Origin: Micromonospora sp. NBC_01796
GTDB taxonomy: Bacteria > Actinomycetota > Actinomycetes > Mycobacteriales > Micromonosporaceae
Assembly: GCF_035917455.1 (NCBI RefSeq)
Contig: NZ_CP109078.1
Span: 6,618,001-6,682,000, forward strand
Reading direction: 5' to 3'
Length of the DNA stretch: 64,000 bases
Shown here: positions 7,320 to 16,705 of the stretch, in pieces
How the letters are laid out: every line of letters begins with the position of its first letter
How positions within the stretch are numbered: the first letter of the stretch is position 1
The notes under the pieces: model-generated
The model's input: the letters and a program-made list of their open reading frames with translations, nothing else
Told to the model about the DNA's origin: nothing
Database searches by the model: none
Position numbers and translations under genes: made by a program

Positions 7320-8648
7320 ATGAAAGCGCGACGAACTCTGGCCGGGCTGACCGGTCTGATCGTGGTCGGGCTCGGCCTGACCGCCTGCGGCGCCGACGAG
7401 GGCGGTTCGGGCGGGGCCGGATCCAGCCTGGACGTCCTGGTCCAGGCGAACTCGATCTACCCCGAGCAGCAGCGGAAGTGGTTCTCCGACGTCTCCGCGA
7501 AGTTCGCGGCGGAGACCGGGGTGACCGTACGGTTCGAGACGTTCGCCTCCCCGAACGACGAGCTGACGAAGATCCAGACCTCGGTCCTGTCCGGCCAGGG
7601 ACCGGACATCTACTCCCTCGGCACCACCTTCACCCCGACCGCGTACGCGACCGGCGCGTTCGTCGAGTTCACCGACGACGACTGGGCGAAGATCGGTGGA
7701 CGGGACAAGTTCCTCCCGGCCACCCTCGGCATCTCCGGACCCGAGCCGGGCAAGGAGGTCGGGGTACCGTTCGCCAGCCGGCCGTTCGTCATGGCGTACA
7801 ACAAGGAGTTGCTGGCCGCAGCCGGCATCGACAAGCCCGCCGAGAGCTGGGACGGGCTGCGCGAGCAGGCCAAACGGCTCTCCACCGGTGGCCGGTACGG
7901 TCTCGCGGTCGCGTACGCCGACTCGTTCGACCCGTGGAAGTTCATCTGGGCGATGGACGTGCAGGCGGGCAACCCCCTGGTCACCGGTGGCACGCTCCGG
8001 CTGGACGACCCGACCACGCTGGCCGCGTACCGCAGTTACCTCGGTTGGCTGGCGACCGACAAGGTGGTCGACCCGGCCTCGGTCGGCTGGAAGAACGCGC
8101 AGGCCATCGCCGCCTTCGCGGCCGGCAAGGCGGCGTTCCTGCCGATGGTGTCGGCCACCTCGAAGGTGACCCTGGACGCCTCCGCCGTCGCCGGGAAGTA
8201 CGCGTACGCGATCATGCCGACCGTGCCGCCCGGCGCGTCGGCGGTGGCGGCGTCGGGGCGACCGGCGACGAGCATCCTCTCCGGGGACAACCTGGTGGTG
8301 GCGAAGTACAGCAAGAACAAGGACAACGCCCTCAAGCTGATCAAGCTCCTGACCGACCCGGAGATGCAGGGCACGTACTACAAGACGTTCGGTGAGCTGC
8401 CGACCAACACCGAGGCGGCGGGCGCCCTCAGCGGCGACCCGGCGCTCGCCGCACTGGTCGAGTCGTCGTCCAAGGCGGTCGGTACGCCGTTCAGCGGCGC
8501 CTGGAGCCAGATCCAGCTCGCACTGGTCAACGTGGTGGTCCAGTCGATCCCCACCCTGTCCGCCGGCCGGATCGACGAGGCCAAGCTGCGGTCGCTGCTC
8601 GCCGAGGCGCAGAAGACCGGGCAGGCAGCGCTGGACAAGGCCAAGTGA
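7320..8648 (+). CDS. Carbohydrate ABC transporter substrate-binding lipoprotein
   Basis: Product of 442 residues. A lipoprotein signal (MKARRTLAGLTGLIVVG, then LTACG with the acylated Cys at 23) precedes a family-1 solute-binding fold. Visible family features include NSIYPEQQRKWFSDVSAKF, PDIYSLGTT and the C-terminal ALKLIKLLTDPEMQ. It would capture a sugar outside the cell for the two permeases that follow. The stop overlaps the first permease start (GTGA at 8645). No ATPase gene is in the operon, so a shared MsiK-like ATPase encoded elsewhere is likely. The substrate is not evident. Confidence 0.9.
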   Translation: MKARRTLAGLTGLIVVGLGLTACGADEGGSGGAGSSLDVLVQANSIYPEQQRKWFSDVSAKFAAETGVTVRFETFASPNDELTKIQTSVLSGQGPDIYSLGTTFTPTAYATGAFVEFTDDDWAKIGGRDKFLPATLGISGPEPGKEVGVPFASRPFVMAYNKELLAAAGIDKPAESWDGLREQAKRLSTGGRYGLAVAYADSFDPWKFIWAMDVQAGNPLVTGGTLRLDDPTTLAAYRSYLGWLATDKVVDPASVGWKNAQAIAAFAAGKAAFLPMVSATSKVTLDASAVAGKYAYAIMPTVPPGASAVAASGRPATSILSGDNLVVAKYSKNKDNALKLIKLLTDPEMQGTYYKTFGELPTNTEAAGALSGDPALAALVESSSKAVGTPFSGAWSQIQLALVNVVVQSIPTLSAGRIDEAKLRSLLAEAQKTGQAALDKAK

Positions 8649-9664
8649 CACCGGCACCCCTGACCGGCGAAGGTCCGGTGACCACGGCGGCCCCGCCCGG
8701 CGCGGACCAGCCGACGCCCGCGCCCGGCCCGGTCCGCGCGCCCGCCCCGGTCCACCGCCAGCCGACCCGGGCCCGGCGTACGCGGCAACGCCACCGTCCG
8801 CTCTGGATGCTGATCCCCGGTGGGCTGCTGACCCTCGTGGTGATCGTCGTCCCGCTGCTCACCGCCGGCTACATCTCCCTGCTCGACCTCGACCAGTACT
8901 CGATCCGGCAGTGGGTGGGTGCGCCGTTCGTCGCGCTGGACAACTACGTCGAGGCGGTGTCCGCCTCGCACCTGCCGCACGCCATCGGCGTCAGCCTCGG
9001 TTACGCGCTGCTCGCCACCGTCCTCACCCTGCCGCTCGGTGTCGCCGCCGCACTCGCCACCCACGACCGGTTCCGGGGCCGGGCACTGGTCCGGTCGATC
9101 TTCCTGATCCCGTACGTCCTGCCGGCGTTCGTGGTCGGCACGGTGTGGCGGATCATCCTGCAACCCGACGGGGTGGCCAACGCCGCACTCGGGCAGCTCG
9201 GGTTCGCGCCCGGACTCTGGCTCAACGGTCCACGCAGCTTCTGGGCCCTGGTCATCGTGCAGGTCTGGACCGCGTGGCCGCTGGTCTACCTGCTGGCGGT
9301 CTCCGGGCTGCACACCGTCGACCCGGTCGTGCACGAGGCCGCCGCGCTCGACGGGGCCGGCTGGTGGGCCAAGCTCCGCTACGTCATCGGGCCCTACCTG
9401 CGCGGGCCGGTCTCGCTGGCGCTGGTCATCTCGTTCCTGCACCACGTCAACAACTTCACCCTCCCGTTCGTCCTGTTCGGGGTGCCGGCACCGCGTGACG
9501 TCGAGGTCCTGCCGGTGCTGACGTACGTGGAGAGCTTCCAGAACTTCCGGTTCGGGCTCAGCGCGGCGATGGCGGTCCTGTCGCTGGTGCTGGTCGCCAT
9601 CCCGATCGCGGTCTACCTGCGAGCCGTCCGACTCGACACCGGAGACGAGGGGCGTACGCCATGA
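8645..9664 (+). CDS. Carbohydrate ABC transporter permease, MalF type
   Basis: Product of 339 residues with a long Pro/Ala-rich cytoplasmic N-terminus (about 50 residues) and six predicted membrane helices. The EAA loop is visible as EAAALDGAGWWAKLRYVIGP, where the ATPase docks. The GTG start overlaps the binding-protein stop, and its stop overlaps the next permease (ATGA at 9661). It forms one half of the membrane channel of the LacI-controlled importer. Confidence 0.9.
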   Translation: MTPAPLTGEGPVTTAAPPGADQPTPAPGPVRAPAPVHRQPTRARRTRQRHRPLWMLIPGGLLTLVVIVVPLLTAGYISLLDLDQYSIRQWVGAPFVALDNYVEAVSASHLPHAIGVSLGYALLATVLTLPLGVAAALATHDRFRGRALVRSIFLIPYVLPAFVVGTVWRIILQPDGVANAALGQLGFAPGLWLNGPRSFWALVIVQVWTAWPLVYLLAVSGLHTVDPVVHEAAALDGAGWWAKLRYVIGPYLRGPVSLALVISFLHHVNNFTLPFVLFGVPAPRDVEVLPVLTYVESFQNFRFGLSAAMAVLSLVLVAIPIAVYLRAVRLDTGDEGRTP

Positions 9665-10542
9665 CCACCCGTACCCGGGCCACCCGGTCGGCGGAGATCA
9701 CCCGGCTGCTGCCCGGCCCGCTGCGCGCCCTCGTCCTCGCGGTCCTGTTGCTGCTGGTCGGGGCGCCGCTGCTCTACATGTTCCTTGCCTCGATCAACTC
9801 GGACCTCTCCGTCGCCGCCGGTGAGTTCCTGCCGCGCAGCCCGGACTTCGGCAACTACCGGCGGATCTGGTCCACCACCGACCTCGGCCCCGGACTGGTC
9901 AACAGCGTGCTGGTGGCCGGCGCCGTCGCGGTGGTCTGCGCCCTGGTCTCGATCGTCAGCGCGTACGTGCTGGTCCGGGTCGCGTTCCGGGGCCGGATCG
10001 CCATCCTGCGGGGTCTGCTCGCGTTGCAGACCATTCCCGGCACGCTCATGCTCCTGCCGGTCTTCGTGCTGTTCGCCAGCGCCGCGACGGTCCTCGGGGT
10101 CCCGGTGATCGGCACCCGGTGGGCGCTGTGGCTCACGTACCTGACCTTCGGGCTGCCGTTCTCGACCTGGGTCATGGTCACCTACCTGCGCGGCCTGCCC
10201 CGCGAGCTGGACGAGGCGGCACGGGTCGACGGGGCCTCGTCATGGCGGGTGCTGACCCGGATCATCGTCCCGCTGAGCTGGCCCGGACTCGCCGTCTCCG
10301 GCATCTTCGCCTTCCTGCTCGGCTGGAACGACGTCCTGTTCGCCTCCGTACTGACCAATCCCGACACCCGTACGGCGGCGGTGTCGCTCCAGATCTTCGG
10401 CGCCACCCAGGAGGGCGGTGCGATCCCGGTCTACGGCCAGCTCATGGCGGCGGCGCTGATCTGCGCCGTACCGGTGGTCGTGCTCTACCTCTTCTTCCAG
10501 CGCTACCTGATCAGCGGCCTCACCACGGGCGGGGTGAAATGA
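9661..10542 (+). CDS. Carbohydrate ABC transporter permease, MalG type
   Basis: Product of 293 residues with six predicted helices and a clear EAA loop (DEAARVDGASSWRVLTRIIV). It starts by ATGA overlap with the MalF-type gene and ends by ATGA overlap with the dehydrogenase gene. It supplies the second half of the channel. The first helix (LRALVLAVLLLLVGAPLLYMF) and the GWNDVLFASVL stretch near the end match the MalG family. Confidence 0.9.
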   Translation: MTTRTRATRSAEITRLLPGPLRALVLAVLLLLVGAPLLYMFLASINSDLSVAAGEFLPRSPDFGNYRRIWSTTDLGPGLVNSVLVAGAVAVVCALVSIVSAYVLVRVAFRGRIAILRGLLALQTIPGTLMLLPVFVLFASAATVLGVPVIGTRWALWLTYLTFGLPFSTWVMVTYLRGLPRELDEAARVDGASSWRVLTRIIVPLSWPGLAVSGIFAFLLGWNDVLFASVLTNPDTRTAAVSLQIFGATQEGGAIPVYGQLMAAALICAVPVVVLYLFFQRYLISGLTTGGVK

Positions 10543-11789
10543 CCCCGGCCCCGCGCGACGCGAGCCCACCGGACGATCGGAGAACGGACCGTATGAACGG
10601 CGGCGCCACCGACCCACCCGCCCCGATCGACGTCGCGATCGTCGGCGCAGGCATCATCGGCGCCAACCACGCGGCGGCCGTCGACCGGCACCCCCGCCTG
10701 CGGGTCGCCGCCCTGGTCGACCCGGACGAGGCGGCCAGCGGCGAACTGGCCCGGCGCATTGCCGAGCGCACCGGAACCGGGCCGCCAGGCCGCTACCCGA
10801 ACCTCGCCGACGCCCTCGCCGACCGCCCGATCGGCCTGGTCGCGATCTGTACGCCGAGCGGTCTGCACGCCCCGATCGCCGAGCAGGCGGTGGCCGCGGG
10901 CGCCCACGTGGTGATCGAGAAACCGTTGGACGTGACCCTGCGCCGGGCCAGGAGGCTGGCCGACGCCGCCACCGACGCGCGGTCCCGGGGACTCGTCGTC
11001 TCCGTGGTGAGCCAGCACCGCTTCGACCCGGCCAGCGTGGCGGTCGCCGATGCCGTCGCCGCCGGGCAGCTCGGGCCGATCACCTCCGCGGTGGCGTCCG
11101 TACCGTGGTGGCGCGACCAGGGCTACTACGACTCGGCCGACTGGCGCGGCACCTGGGCGTACGACGGCGGTGGTGCGCTGATGAACCAGGGCGTGCACAC
11201 CGTGGACCTGCTCCTCTGGCTGCTCGGGCGACCGGTCGAGGTTTCCGCGCAGACCGCCAGGCTGGCCCACCACGGGATCGAGGTCGAGGACGTGGCGGTC
11301 GCCACCGTCCGGTTCGCGTCCGGGGCCCTGGCCGTGCTGCACGCGACCACGGCGGCGTATCCGGGTCTGGGGATGCGGCTCCAGGTGCACGGCACCCGTG
11401 GTTCCGCGGTCATCCACGACGACCAGCTCGAATATTTCCACGTCGCGGGCGACACCGACGACCGTCCGCCCCGACGGCCACCCAACCAGGCAGCCGAACG
11501 GGTCCCGGTCGGTGACCTGCGCGGCGCACCCAAATCGGAGGACGGTTTCGTGCTCGGTCACCTGCGCCAGTACCAGGACGTCGTCGACGCGATCGACCAG
11601 CGGCGACCACCCGGTGTCACGGTCGAGGACGGGCTCCTGTCGCTCGCCGTGGTCGAGGCGGTCTACCGGTCCGCCGCACTGGCCCGCCCGGTCGCGGTCG
11701 CCGACGTACTCGCCGGTGCCTTCGACGACCTGCCGTACGTCACCGGCGGCACGGTGCCGGTCCCGGCCGGGGAGGCGGGGCCGCGATGA
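10539..11789 (+). CDS. Gfo/Idh/MocA-family NAD(P)-dependent sugar oxidoreductase
   Basis: Product of 416 residues from the coupled ATG at 10539; an alternative ATG at 10593 would remove 18 poorly conserved residues. The Rossmann nucleotide motif is VAIVGAGIIGANHAAA (GxGxxG), and EKP (in VVIEKPLDVTL) is the signature Lys-Pro region. The catalytic-domain segment GGGALMNQGVHTVDLLLWLLG is typical and contains the conserved His. It probably oxidises or reduces the sugar or cyclitol brought in by the ABC genes. The next gene overlaps it (ATGA, 11786). Confidence 0.88.
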   Translation: MTPAPRDASPPDDRRTDRMNGGATDPPAPIDVAIVGAGIIGANHAAAVDRHPRLRVAALVDPDEAASGELARRIAERTGTGPPGRYPNLADALADRPIGLVAICTPSGLHAPIAEQAVAAGAHVVIEKPLDVTLRRARRLADAATDARSRGLVVSVVSQHRFDPASVAVADAVAAGQLGPITSAVASVPWWRDQGYYDSADWRGTWAYDGGGALMNQGVHTVDLLLWLLGRPVEVSAQTARLAHHGIEVEDVAVATVRFASGALAVLHATTAAYPGLGMRLQVHGTRGSAVIHDDQLEYFHVAGDTDDRPPRRPPNQAAERVPVGDLRGAPKSEDGFVLGHLRQYQDVVDAIDQRRPPGVTVEDGLLSLAVVEAVYRSAALARPVAVADVLAGAFDDLPYVTGGTVPVPAGEAGPR

Positions 11790-12652
11790 GGTTCTCCGTT
11801 TTCACCGCGTCGACCCCGGAGTGGACACCGACCCAGGCGGCGAACGCCCTGGCGGCACAGGGTTGGGACGGCATCGAGTGGCGGGTCACCGACCAGGAGC
11901 CGTCGGCCGAGCCGGGCTTCTGGGCCGGCAACCGGGCCACCTGGCCGCTACAGGGGCTGGAGGACCACCTGGCCGAGATAGCCAGGATCACCCGGTCGGC
12001 CGGACTCGACTACTCCGGCCTCGGCGGGTACGTGCGCTGCGGCGAGCGGGCGGACGTGGAGCGGATGCTGGCCGCCACCGCCGCTCTCGGCGCCGGCCGG
12101 GTACGGGTGACGATGCCGGCGCTCGGCACCGGCCGGTACCCGGAGCTGTTCGACGCCACCCGCCGCGATCTGGACTGGGCCGCCGGTCGGGCCGCCGCGT
12201 ACGGGGTCAGCGTGCTGGTCGAGCTGCACCACCGGACCATCGTGGCGTCGTCGTCGGCCGCGATCCGGCTGGTCGAGGGGCTGGACCCGGCCCGGGTCGG
12301 GGTGATCCACGACGTCGGCAACCTGGTCATCGAGGGGCACGAGGACTACCTGGCGGCGTTCGAGATGCTGGGTCCGTACCTCGCCCACGTGCACGTCAAG
12401 AACGTCGCCTGGCGGCCGGTGGGTCAGCGGCCGGACGGGGCGACCGAGTGGGCGGAGGACTGGGCGCCGCTGCGGGACGGGCAGGCGGACCTGGACGCGT
12501 ACTTCGAGGCGCTGGCGGCGATCGGGTACGACGGGTGGGTGACGGTCGAGGACTTCTCCACCGCCCAGCCGCTCGCCGAACGTACCCGTGACAACCTGGC
12601 GTACCTGCGGGAGGTCGCCGACCGGGCACGTACCGGCCATCCCGCGCGGTAG
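11786..12652 (+). CDS. Sugar phosphate isomerase/epimerase (AP-endonuclease-2-like TIM barrel)
   Basis: Product of 288 residues. The TIM-barrel family pattern is visible: WDGIEWRVTD (metal Glu near the N-terminus), VLVELHHRTI, VGVIHDVGNLVIEG (His/Asp metal ligands), LAHVHVKNV and GWVTVEDFS with a late Glu. Such enzymes isomerise or epimerise keto-sugars or inosose. It is the last gene of the LacI-controlled operon and follows the dehydrogenase with an ATGA overlap, which suggests the two act in sequence on the imported sugar. Confidence 0.85.
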   Translation: MRFSVFTASTPEWTPTQAANALAAQGWDGIEWRVTDQEPSAEPGFWAGNRATWPLQGLEDHLAEIARITRSAGLDYSGLGGYVRCGERADVERMLAATAALGAGRVRVTMPALGTGRYPELFDATRRDLDWAAGRAAAYGVSVLVELHHRTIVASSSAAIRLVEGLDPARVGVIHDVGNLVIEGHEDYLAAFEMLGPYLAHVHVKNVAWRPVGQRPDGATEWAEDWAPLRDGQADLDAYFEALAAIGYDGWVTVEDFSTAQPLAERTRDNLAYLREVADRARTGHPAR

Positions 12653-12692
12653 CGACGTCTTCGACCTTGTGACCGGGCGGCACACTGTCCCC

Positions 12693-14024
12693 GTGCGCCC
12701 CTCACCGCTCGTCCGCGTCGGTCTTGCCGTGGTGGCCCTGGCCGGGGTGCTGGCCGCGATCGTGGGCCTGGTCACCTCGTCGGGTGCTGTCTGGCCGCGC
12801 GGTGAGGTAGTCGGCGCTCTCGCCCTCACGCTGGCGGCGAGCGTGGCGTGGTGGCTGGCGGCGCGCCGGGCAGGCCCGGCCGACGAGACCCTGTTGCGGT
12901 TCGGTTGGTGGCCGGCGCACCGGCAGTTCGTCGCCGACACGGTGCTGATCATCGGGGGGATCTGCCTGCTCGCCGTGCCGTCGGCGGTCGAGTCCACCGA
13001 TCGGGACCTGCTCGCGCTGCGCGCCAGCGATCCGGTGATCCGTCAGGTAAAGGTCATCTCGGTGGAGAACCCCGGCACGTCGCGAGGCAGGACCGGTACG
13101 ACCTACCACGTCGACATGACGGTCGAGGTGCCGTACCCGAGCGGGCCGCCGGTGCGGGTGACGGAGCGGTTCTACGCCGATGACAAACCCCGGTCCTGGG
13201 AACCCGTCTACGCGCTCTACCAGCCGTACCGGCCGGAGGCCGGACTGGTCCTGGGCCGGAGCAGGGAGGGGTTGGCCGGAGTTCTCCAGCCGGCCGGGCC
13301 GGACGCATTCGTGGGCTGGCTACTGATCGGCCTCGCGGTGATCGTCCTACGAGGTGTCGGTGCCGGGCCACCCGGCGGATGGCGGTCGCAGGCCAGGCTA
13401 CGGCGGGAACTGCGCCGCGGCGTCCCCGCGATCGTGCTCGAAGGGCACCTCAGACCATCGACGATGTCCTCCGACTCGACGTTGCCGGCGGAGTTCCACG
13501 GCGCCGAGGCCAGTGGCACGATCCACTTGAACCCGGCGTTCGACCTGCGCCGGATGCAGCCCGAGTTCTCCGGCACGGTGCGACTGTGCTGGCTGCCCGG
13601 CACCAGACCCGGTCGATGGCGCAAGCTGCACGCGGCGATCCTGGTCACCGAGCACGGGCGTTACGCCCCGGTCGGCATCCGCAGCCTCCCGCCCGTCCAC
13701 GCCACCCGGCGAGCCCCGGTGCCCGATCGTCTGGTCGGTCCCTTTCCTCATGCCGGCGGAAACTACCGAGGTCTGCTCCTGCTCACCGGCGTCCTGGCAC
13801 TCGGTGCGTTCTGCGCCGGGGTGCTGGTGCCGGTCCAGGACGCCGCGACCGTGGGCGGCGGCTTCGACAACGACATGTCGAGCAGCCTGGGCGTCCGGAT
13901 GCTCGCTCAGGTGTGTCTGCTGCTCATGCCGCTGGTCGTGACCTTCTACTACCTGGGTTCCCGGCCGTCGCGACACCCACCGGATCGTGCCCCTACACGG
14001 CCCGACACCGCCGCTACGGGTTGA
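12693..14024 (+). CDS. Multi-pass membrane protein of unknown function
   Basis: Product of about 443 residues. Predicted membrane helices lie near residues 8-27, 32-52, 80-100, 205-220, 350-370 and 395-415. The segment between the third and fourth helices (VKVISVENPG through VTERFYADD) resembles the extracytoplasmic part of DUF3592-like proteins. The start is uncertain: GTG codons exist at 12669 and 12693. It ends inside the convergent glycosyltransferase gene by 11 bp. No catalytic motif recognised. Confidence 0.7.
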   Translation: MRPSPLVRVGLAVVALAGVLAAIVGLVTSSGAVWPRGEVVGALALTLAASVAWWLAARRAGPADETLLRFGWWPAHRQFVADTVLIIGGICLLAVPSAVESTDRDLLALRASDPVIRQVKVISVENPGTSRGRTGTTYHVDMTVEVPYPSGPPVRVTERFYADDKPRSWEPVYALYQPYRPEAGLVLGRSREGLAGVLQPAGPDAFVGWLLIGLAVIVLRGVGAGPPGGWRSQARLRRELRRGVPAIVLEGHLRPSTMSSDSTLPAEFHGAEASGTIHLNPAFDLRRMQPEFSGTVRLCWLPGTRPGRWRKLHAAILVTEHGRYAPVGIRSLPPVHATRRAPVPDRLVGPFPHAGGNYRGLLLLTGVLALGAFCAGVLVPVQDAATVGGGFDNDMSSSLGVRMLAQVCLLLMPLVVTFYYLGSRPSRHPPDRAPTRPDTAATG

Positions 14025-15603
14025 GTTCGTCGGTGAAGCTCGCCAGCTCCCGCCCGTCGGCCCCGTACGCGACCAACCGCCCGTGGGCCATGTTCGCGCT
14101 GCGGAACGAGAACTCCCGTTGCCCCGGATGGAGGTCGAGCAGCGGGATCACCCGGGGCGCACCGCCGGGCGCGGACCGGTATTCGAGCCGGGTGACGGAT
14201 TCGTCGACGACGCCGTTCACCCGTACCTTCGTCTTCTCCCGGACGACGCCGAAGCGGACCGCGGCGCCGGCCGACGGGGCGGCGCATCCCGCGACGTCCC
14301 GGCAGTAGTAGAAGTAGCGCGGGTTGTCCGCGTCCGTCACGGTGTACGCCTTGAACGTCGGGTCGGCCCCCGCCGGCAGCGGCAGTACGGCGAAACACGC
14401 CAGCGTGGCCGTGACCGCGGTGACCGCCCGCAGCCAGCCGCGACGCTGACCGGCAGGCCGACGGGCGGTGCCGACCGCGACCACGGCGATCCCGCCGAAG
14501 CCGGCCAGGCAGACGGTGACCGCACCGAGGGCCCGGGCGTTCTCCAGCAGAAACTGGAGGCCGGGGAAGGTCGACACGTCGTCCAGCAGCGCACCGAGAC
14601 TGAACACCGTCACCACCAGCAGGGCCGCCCCGGCGACCCGGCGCAGCACGCCCCGGGCGGCGACCAGGAGCATCGCCGCGAGCACCGTCCAGACCTGGTG
14701 GTGGGTCCACGACACCGGGGAGGCGACCACCGTGGCGCAGCCGACCAGGACCGCGGCGCGTACCGGTTGGTTGTCCAACTGGAGGCTCCGGGCCCGCAGC
14801 AGGGCGGTGCCGCAGACCAGGGCAACCAGCGCGGCCCAGAGCAGCGGCAGCGTCTCCGGGGACACCCCGACCCGCATCAGCATGCCGTGCACGGACTGGT
14901 TGCCCAGTGAGGCGAGGTTGCCGATCCGGGACGTCTCCAACATCATCCCGGTCCAGTACGTCCAACTGTCGGTGGGCAGCACGACCGCAGCGAGGACGGC
15001 GCAGCCCACGAACGCACCGAGCGCACGGGCGGCGTCCCGGTACCGGCGCGAGACCAGGAAGAAGACCACGAACAGCAGCGGGGTCAGTTTGATCGCGGCG
15101 GCGACGCCGACCAGCACGCCCCGGTAACGCGACGGGGTGAGCCCCACCGCGTCGACCAGGGCGAGCAGCACGATGAACATGCTGACCTGGCCGAACCGCA
15201 GGTTGCTCTGCGCCGGTGCGGAGACCAGCACCGCGCAGGCGATGGCGGCGACGACGAGCTGGCGGTGCGGGGGCGCGACGGGGAACGCGCCACGCACCGT
15301 CGCGGCGATGGCGGCCACCGCCGCGATCGTCCCGACCAACCAGATCACCTGTACGGCGGACTCCGGCAACGCCACCATCGGGCGCAGCAGCAGCATCGCG
15401 AACGGCGGGTAGGTGAACGGCCCACCGTTGGCCGCGGCGTACTCGTACAGCGGGCGGGCGGCTTCGACGGTCTGCGCCGCTCCGTAGTAGATGTGCAGGT
15501 CGGACAGTCGGTCCCAGTCCGGCCGGCGCAACACCAGCACCGACGACACGACGGCGATCACGCCGAAGAGCGACCACATCGAAGCAGCCCTACGCCATGG
15601 CAT
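14014..15603 (-). CDS. GT87-type polytopic membrane glycosyltransferase
   Basis: Product of 529 residues with about ten predicted membrane helices. The first loop has the DLHIYY motif after RPDWDRLS, which carries the acidic residue expected of GT-C/GT87 mannosyl- or arabinosyltransferases, and FTYPPFAMLLLRP matches the YPP signature of the family. These enzymes use polyprenyl-phosphate sugars on the outer face of the membrane. Unusually, about 110 residues follow the last helix and contain two Cys in YYCRDVAGCAAP, suggesting an extra extracytoplasmic domain. The start is an ATG at 15603. Confidence 0.8.
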   Translation of the reverse strand: MPWRRAASMWSLFGVIAVVSSVLVLRRPDWDRLSDLHIYYGAAQTVEAARPLYEYAAANGGPFTYPPFAMLLLRPMVALPESAVQVIWLVGTIAAVAAIAATVRGAFPVAPPHRQLVVAAIACAVLVSAPAQSNLRFGQVSMFIVLLALVDAVGLTPSRYRGVLVGVAAAIKLTPLLFVVFFLVSRRYRDAARALGAFVGCAVLAAVVLPTDSWTYWTGMMLETSRIGNLASLGNQSVHGMLMRVGVSPETLPLLWAALVALVCGTALLRARSLQLDNQPVRAAVLVGCATVVASPVSWTHHQVWTVLAAMLLVAARGVLRRVAGAALLVVTVFSLGALLDDVSTFPGLQFLLENARALGAVTVCLAGFGGIAVVAVGTARRPAGQRRGWLRAVTAVTATLACFAVLPLPAGADPTFKAYTVTDADNPRYFYYCRDVAGCAAPSAGAAVRFGVVREKTKVRVNGVVDESVTRLEYRSAPGGAPRVIPLLDLHPGQREFSFRSANMAHGRLVAYGADGRELASFTDELNP

Positions 15604-15723
15604 CGGACCAACGTACCGAACATGCGCGTCGGAGGGCACACAGCGTGTGGGATCGATGCTAGGTTGACGTCCCGGTCCCGGCAGCGGTGAGTGGCGGGGC
15701 GATGACCAACCGTTGGAGAGATC

Positions 15724-16602
15724 GTGTCCGGAGCGGTGACGCAGGACCAGTGGCAGGCCGCTCGGGGCGCATTGCGTGACGCCGGAGACCGGTTCGTCGA
15801 CCTGATCTCCGGGGCGCGGGGCGAGACACCGGTGACCCCGCACTGGACGGTCGCGCAGATGACGGCCCACGTCGCGGCGACCGCCCGGCTCTACGCCTCG
15901 ATGGTCGAGCCCGATCCCGTCCCGCTGCCGGTCCCCGGACTCGGCGAGCGGCTACAGAGCACCACCGTGGACACCGTCGCAGACCTCAACGAGGTGTTCC
16001 TCGCGCACTTCACCGAGCGCGACCTGGCCGTGCTCGGCGAGCAGCTACGGGCCGACATCGACCACATCCTTCGGGTGACCGCCGACCGGGATCACACGGC
16101 CGGGATCGACTGGCTCGGCGGATCGTACCCACCCCTGGCCGGGATCCTCGCCCACCTGGTCAACGAGCTGATGATCCACGGCTGGGACATCGCCCGCGTC
16201 CGGCGGGTGCCGTGGGAGATCCCGCCCGCGTACGCCGGTCTGTACCTCGACCTGTTCGTCATGGGCATGCTCGGCGACGGTTATGACCACGGACGGCTGC
16301 TGGACAACGACGAGCCGCCGCGGGAGCGTCGGATCGCGGTCGAGTTCCGCTCCCGGTACACCACCCCGGTCACGGTCGTGCTGCACAAGGGTCTGGTGAC
16401 CTCCGAACCGCCCGGATCCGCTCCGGACATCCGGCTGTCGTTCAACCCGGTCACCCTCAACCTGCTGATGTTCGGCCGGGTCGGAACGGCGCGGGCGCTG
16501 CTCAGCAGGGGAGTGGCCGTCACCGGTCCCCGCCCCTGGCTGCTGCCGACCTTCCTGCGTACGCTGCGCGCGCCCGGCCCCCTGCGCGCACCCGCCGCCT
16601 GA
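15724..16602 (+). CDS. Maleylpyruvate isomerase-like (MDMPI) protein, probably mycothiol-dependent
   Basis: Product of 292 residues. The N-terminal four-helix part has the metal-binding pattern: HWTVAQMTAHVAATA (first His), and ELMIHGWDIAR (HxxD). These are the DinB/MDMPI metal ligands. The C-terminal third (SRYTTPVTVVLHKGLV to FNPVTLNLLMFGRVG) resembles an SCP2-like sterol carrier fold. The family uses mycothiol as thiol cofactor in actinomycetes. A GTG start at 15724 follows a GGAGAG. It is monocistronic; the substrate is unknown. Confidence 0.78.
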   Translation: MSGAVTQDQWQAARGALRDAGDRFVDLISGARGETPVTPHWTVAQMTAHVAATARLYASMVEPDPVPLPVPGLGERLQSTTVDTVADLNEVFLAHFTERDLAVLGEQLRADIDHILRVTADRDHTAGIDWLGGSYPPLAGILAHLVNELMIHGWDIARVRRVPWEIPPAYAGLYLDLFVMGMLGDGYDHGRLLDNDEPPRERRIAVEFRSRYTTPVTVVLHKGLVTSEPPGSAPDIRLSFNPVTLNLLMFGRVGTARALLSRGVAVTGPRPWLLPTFLRTLRAPGPLRAPAA

Positions 16603-16705
16603 ACCACACCGGCCACGTCACCACGCTCACGGTTTACCGCATTTCCGGTACGGGTACCGCAGCCGGAAGATCGACCGGTGAACCGTCGGCGAGGAGTGGG
16701 GAGCG

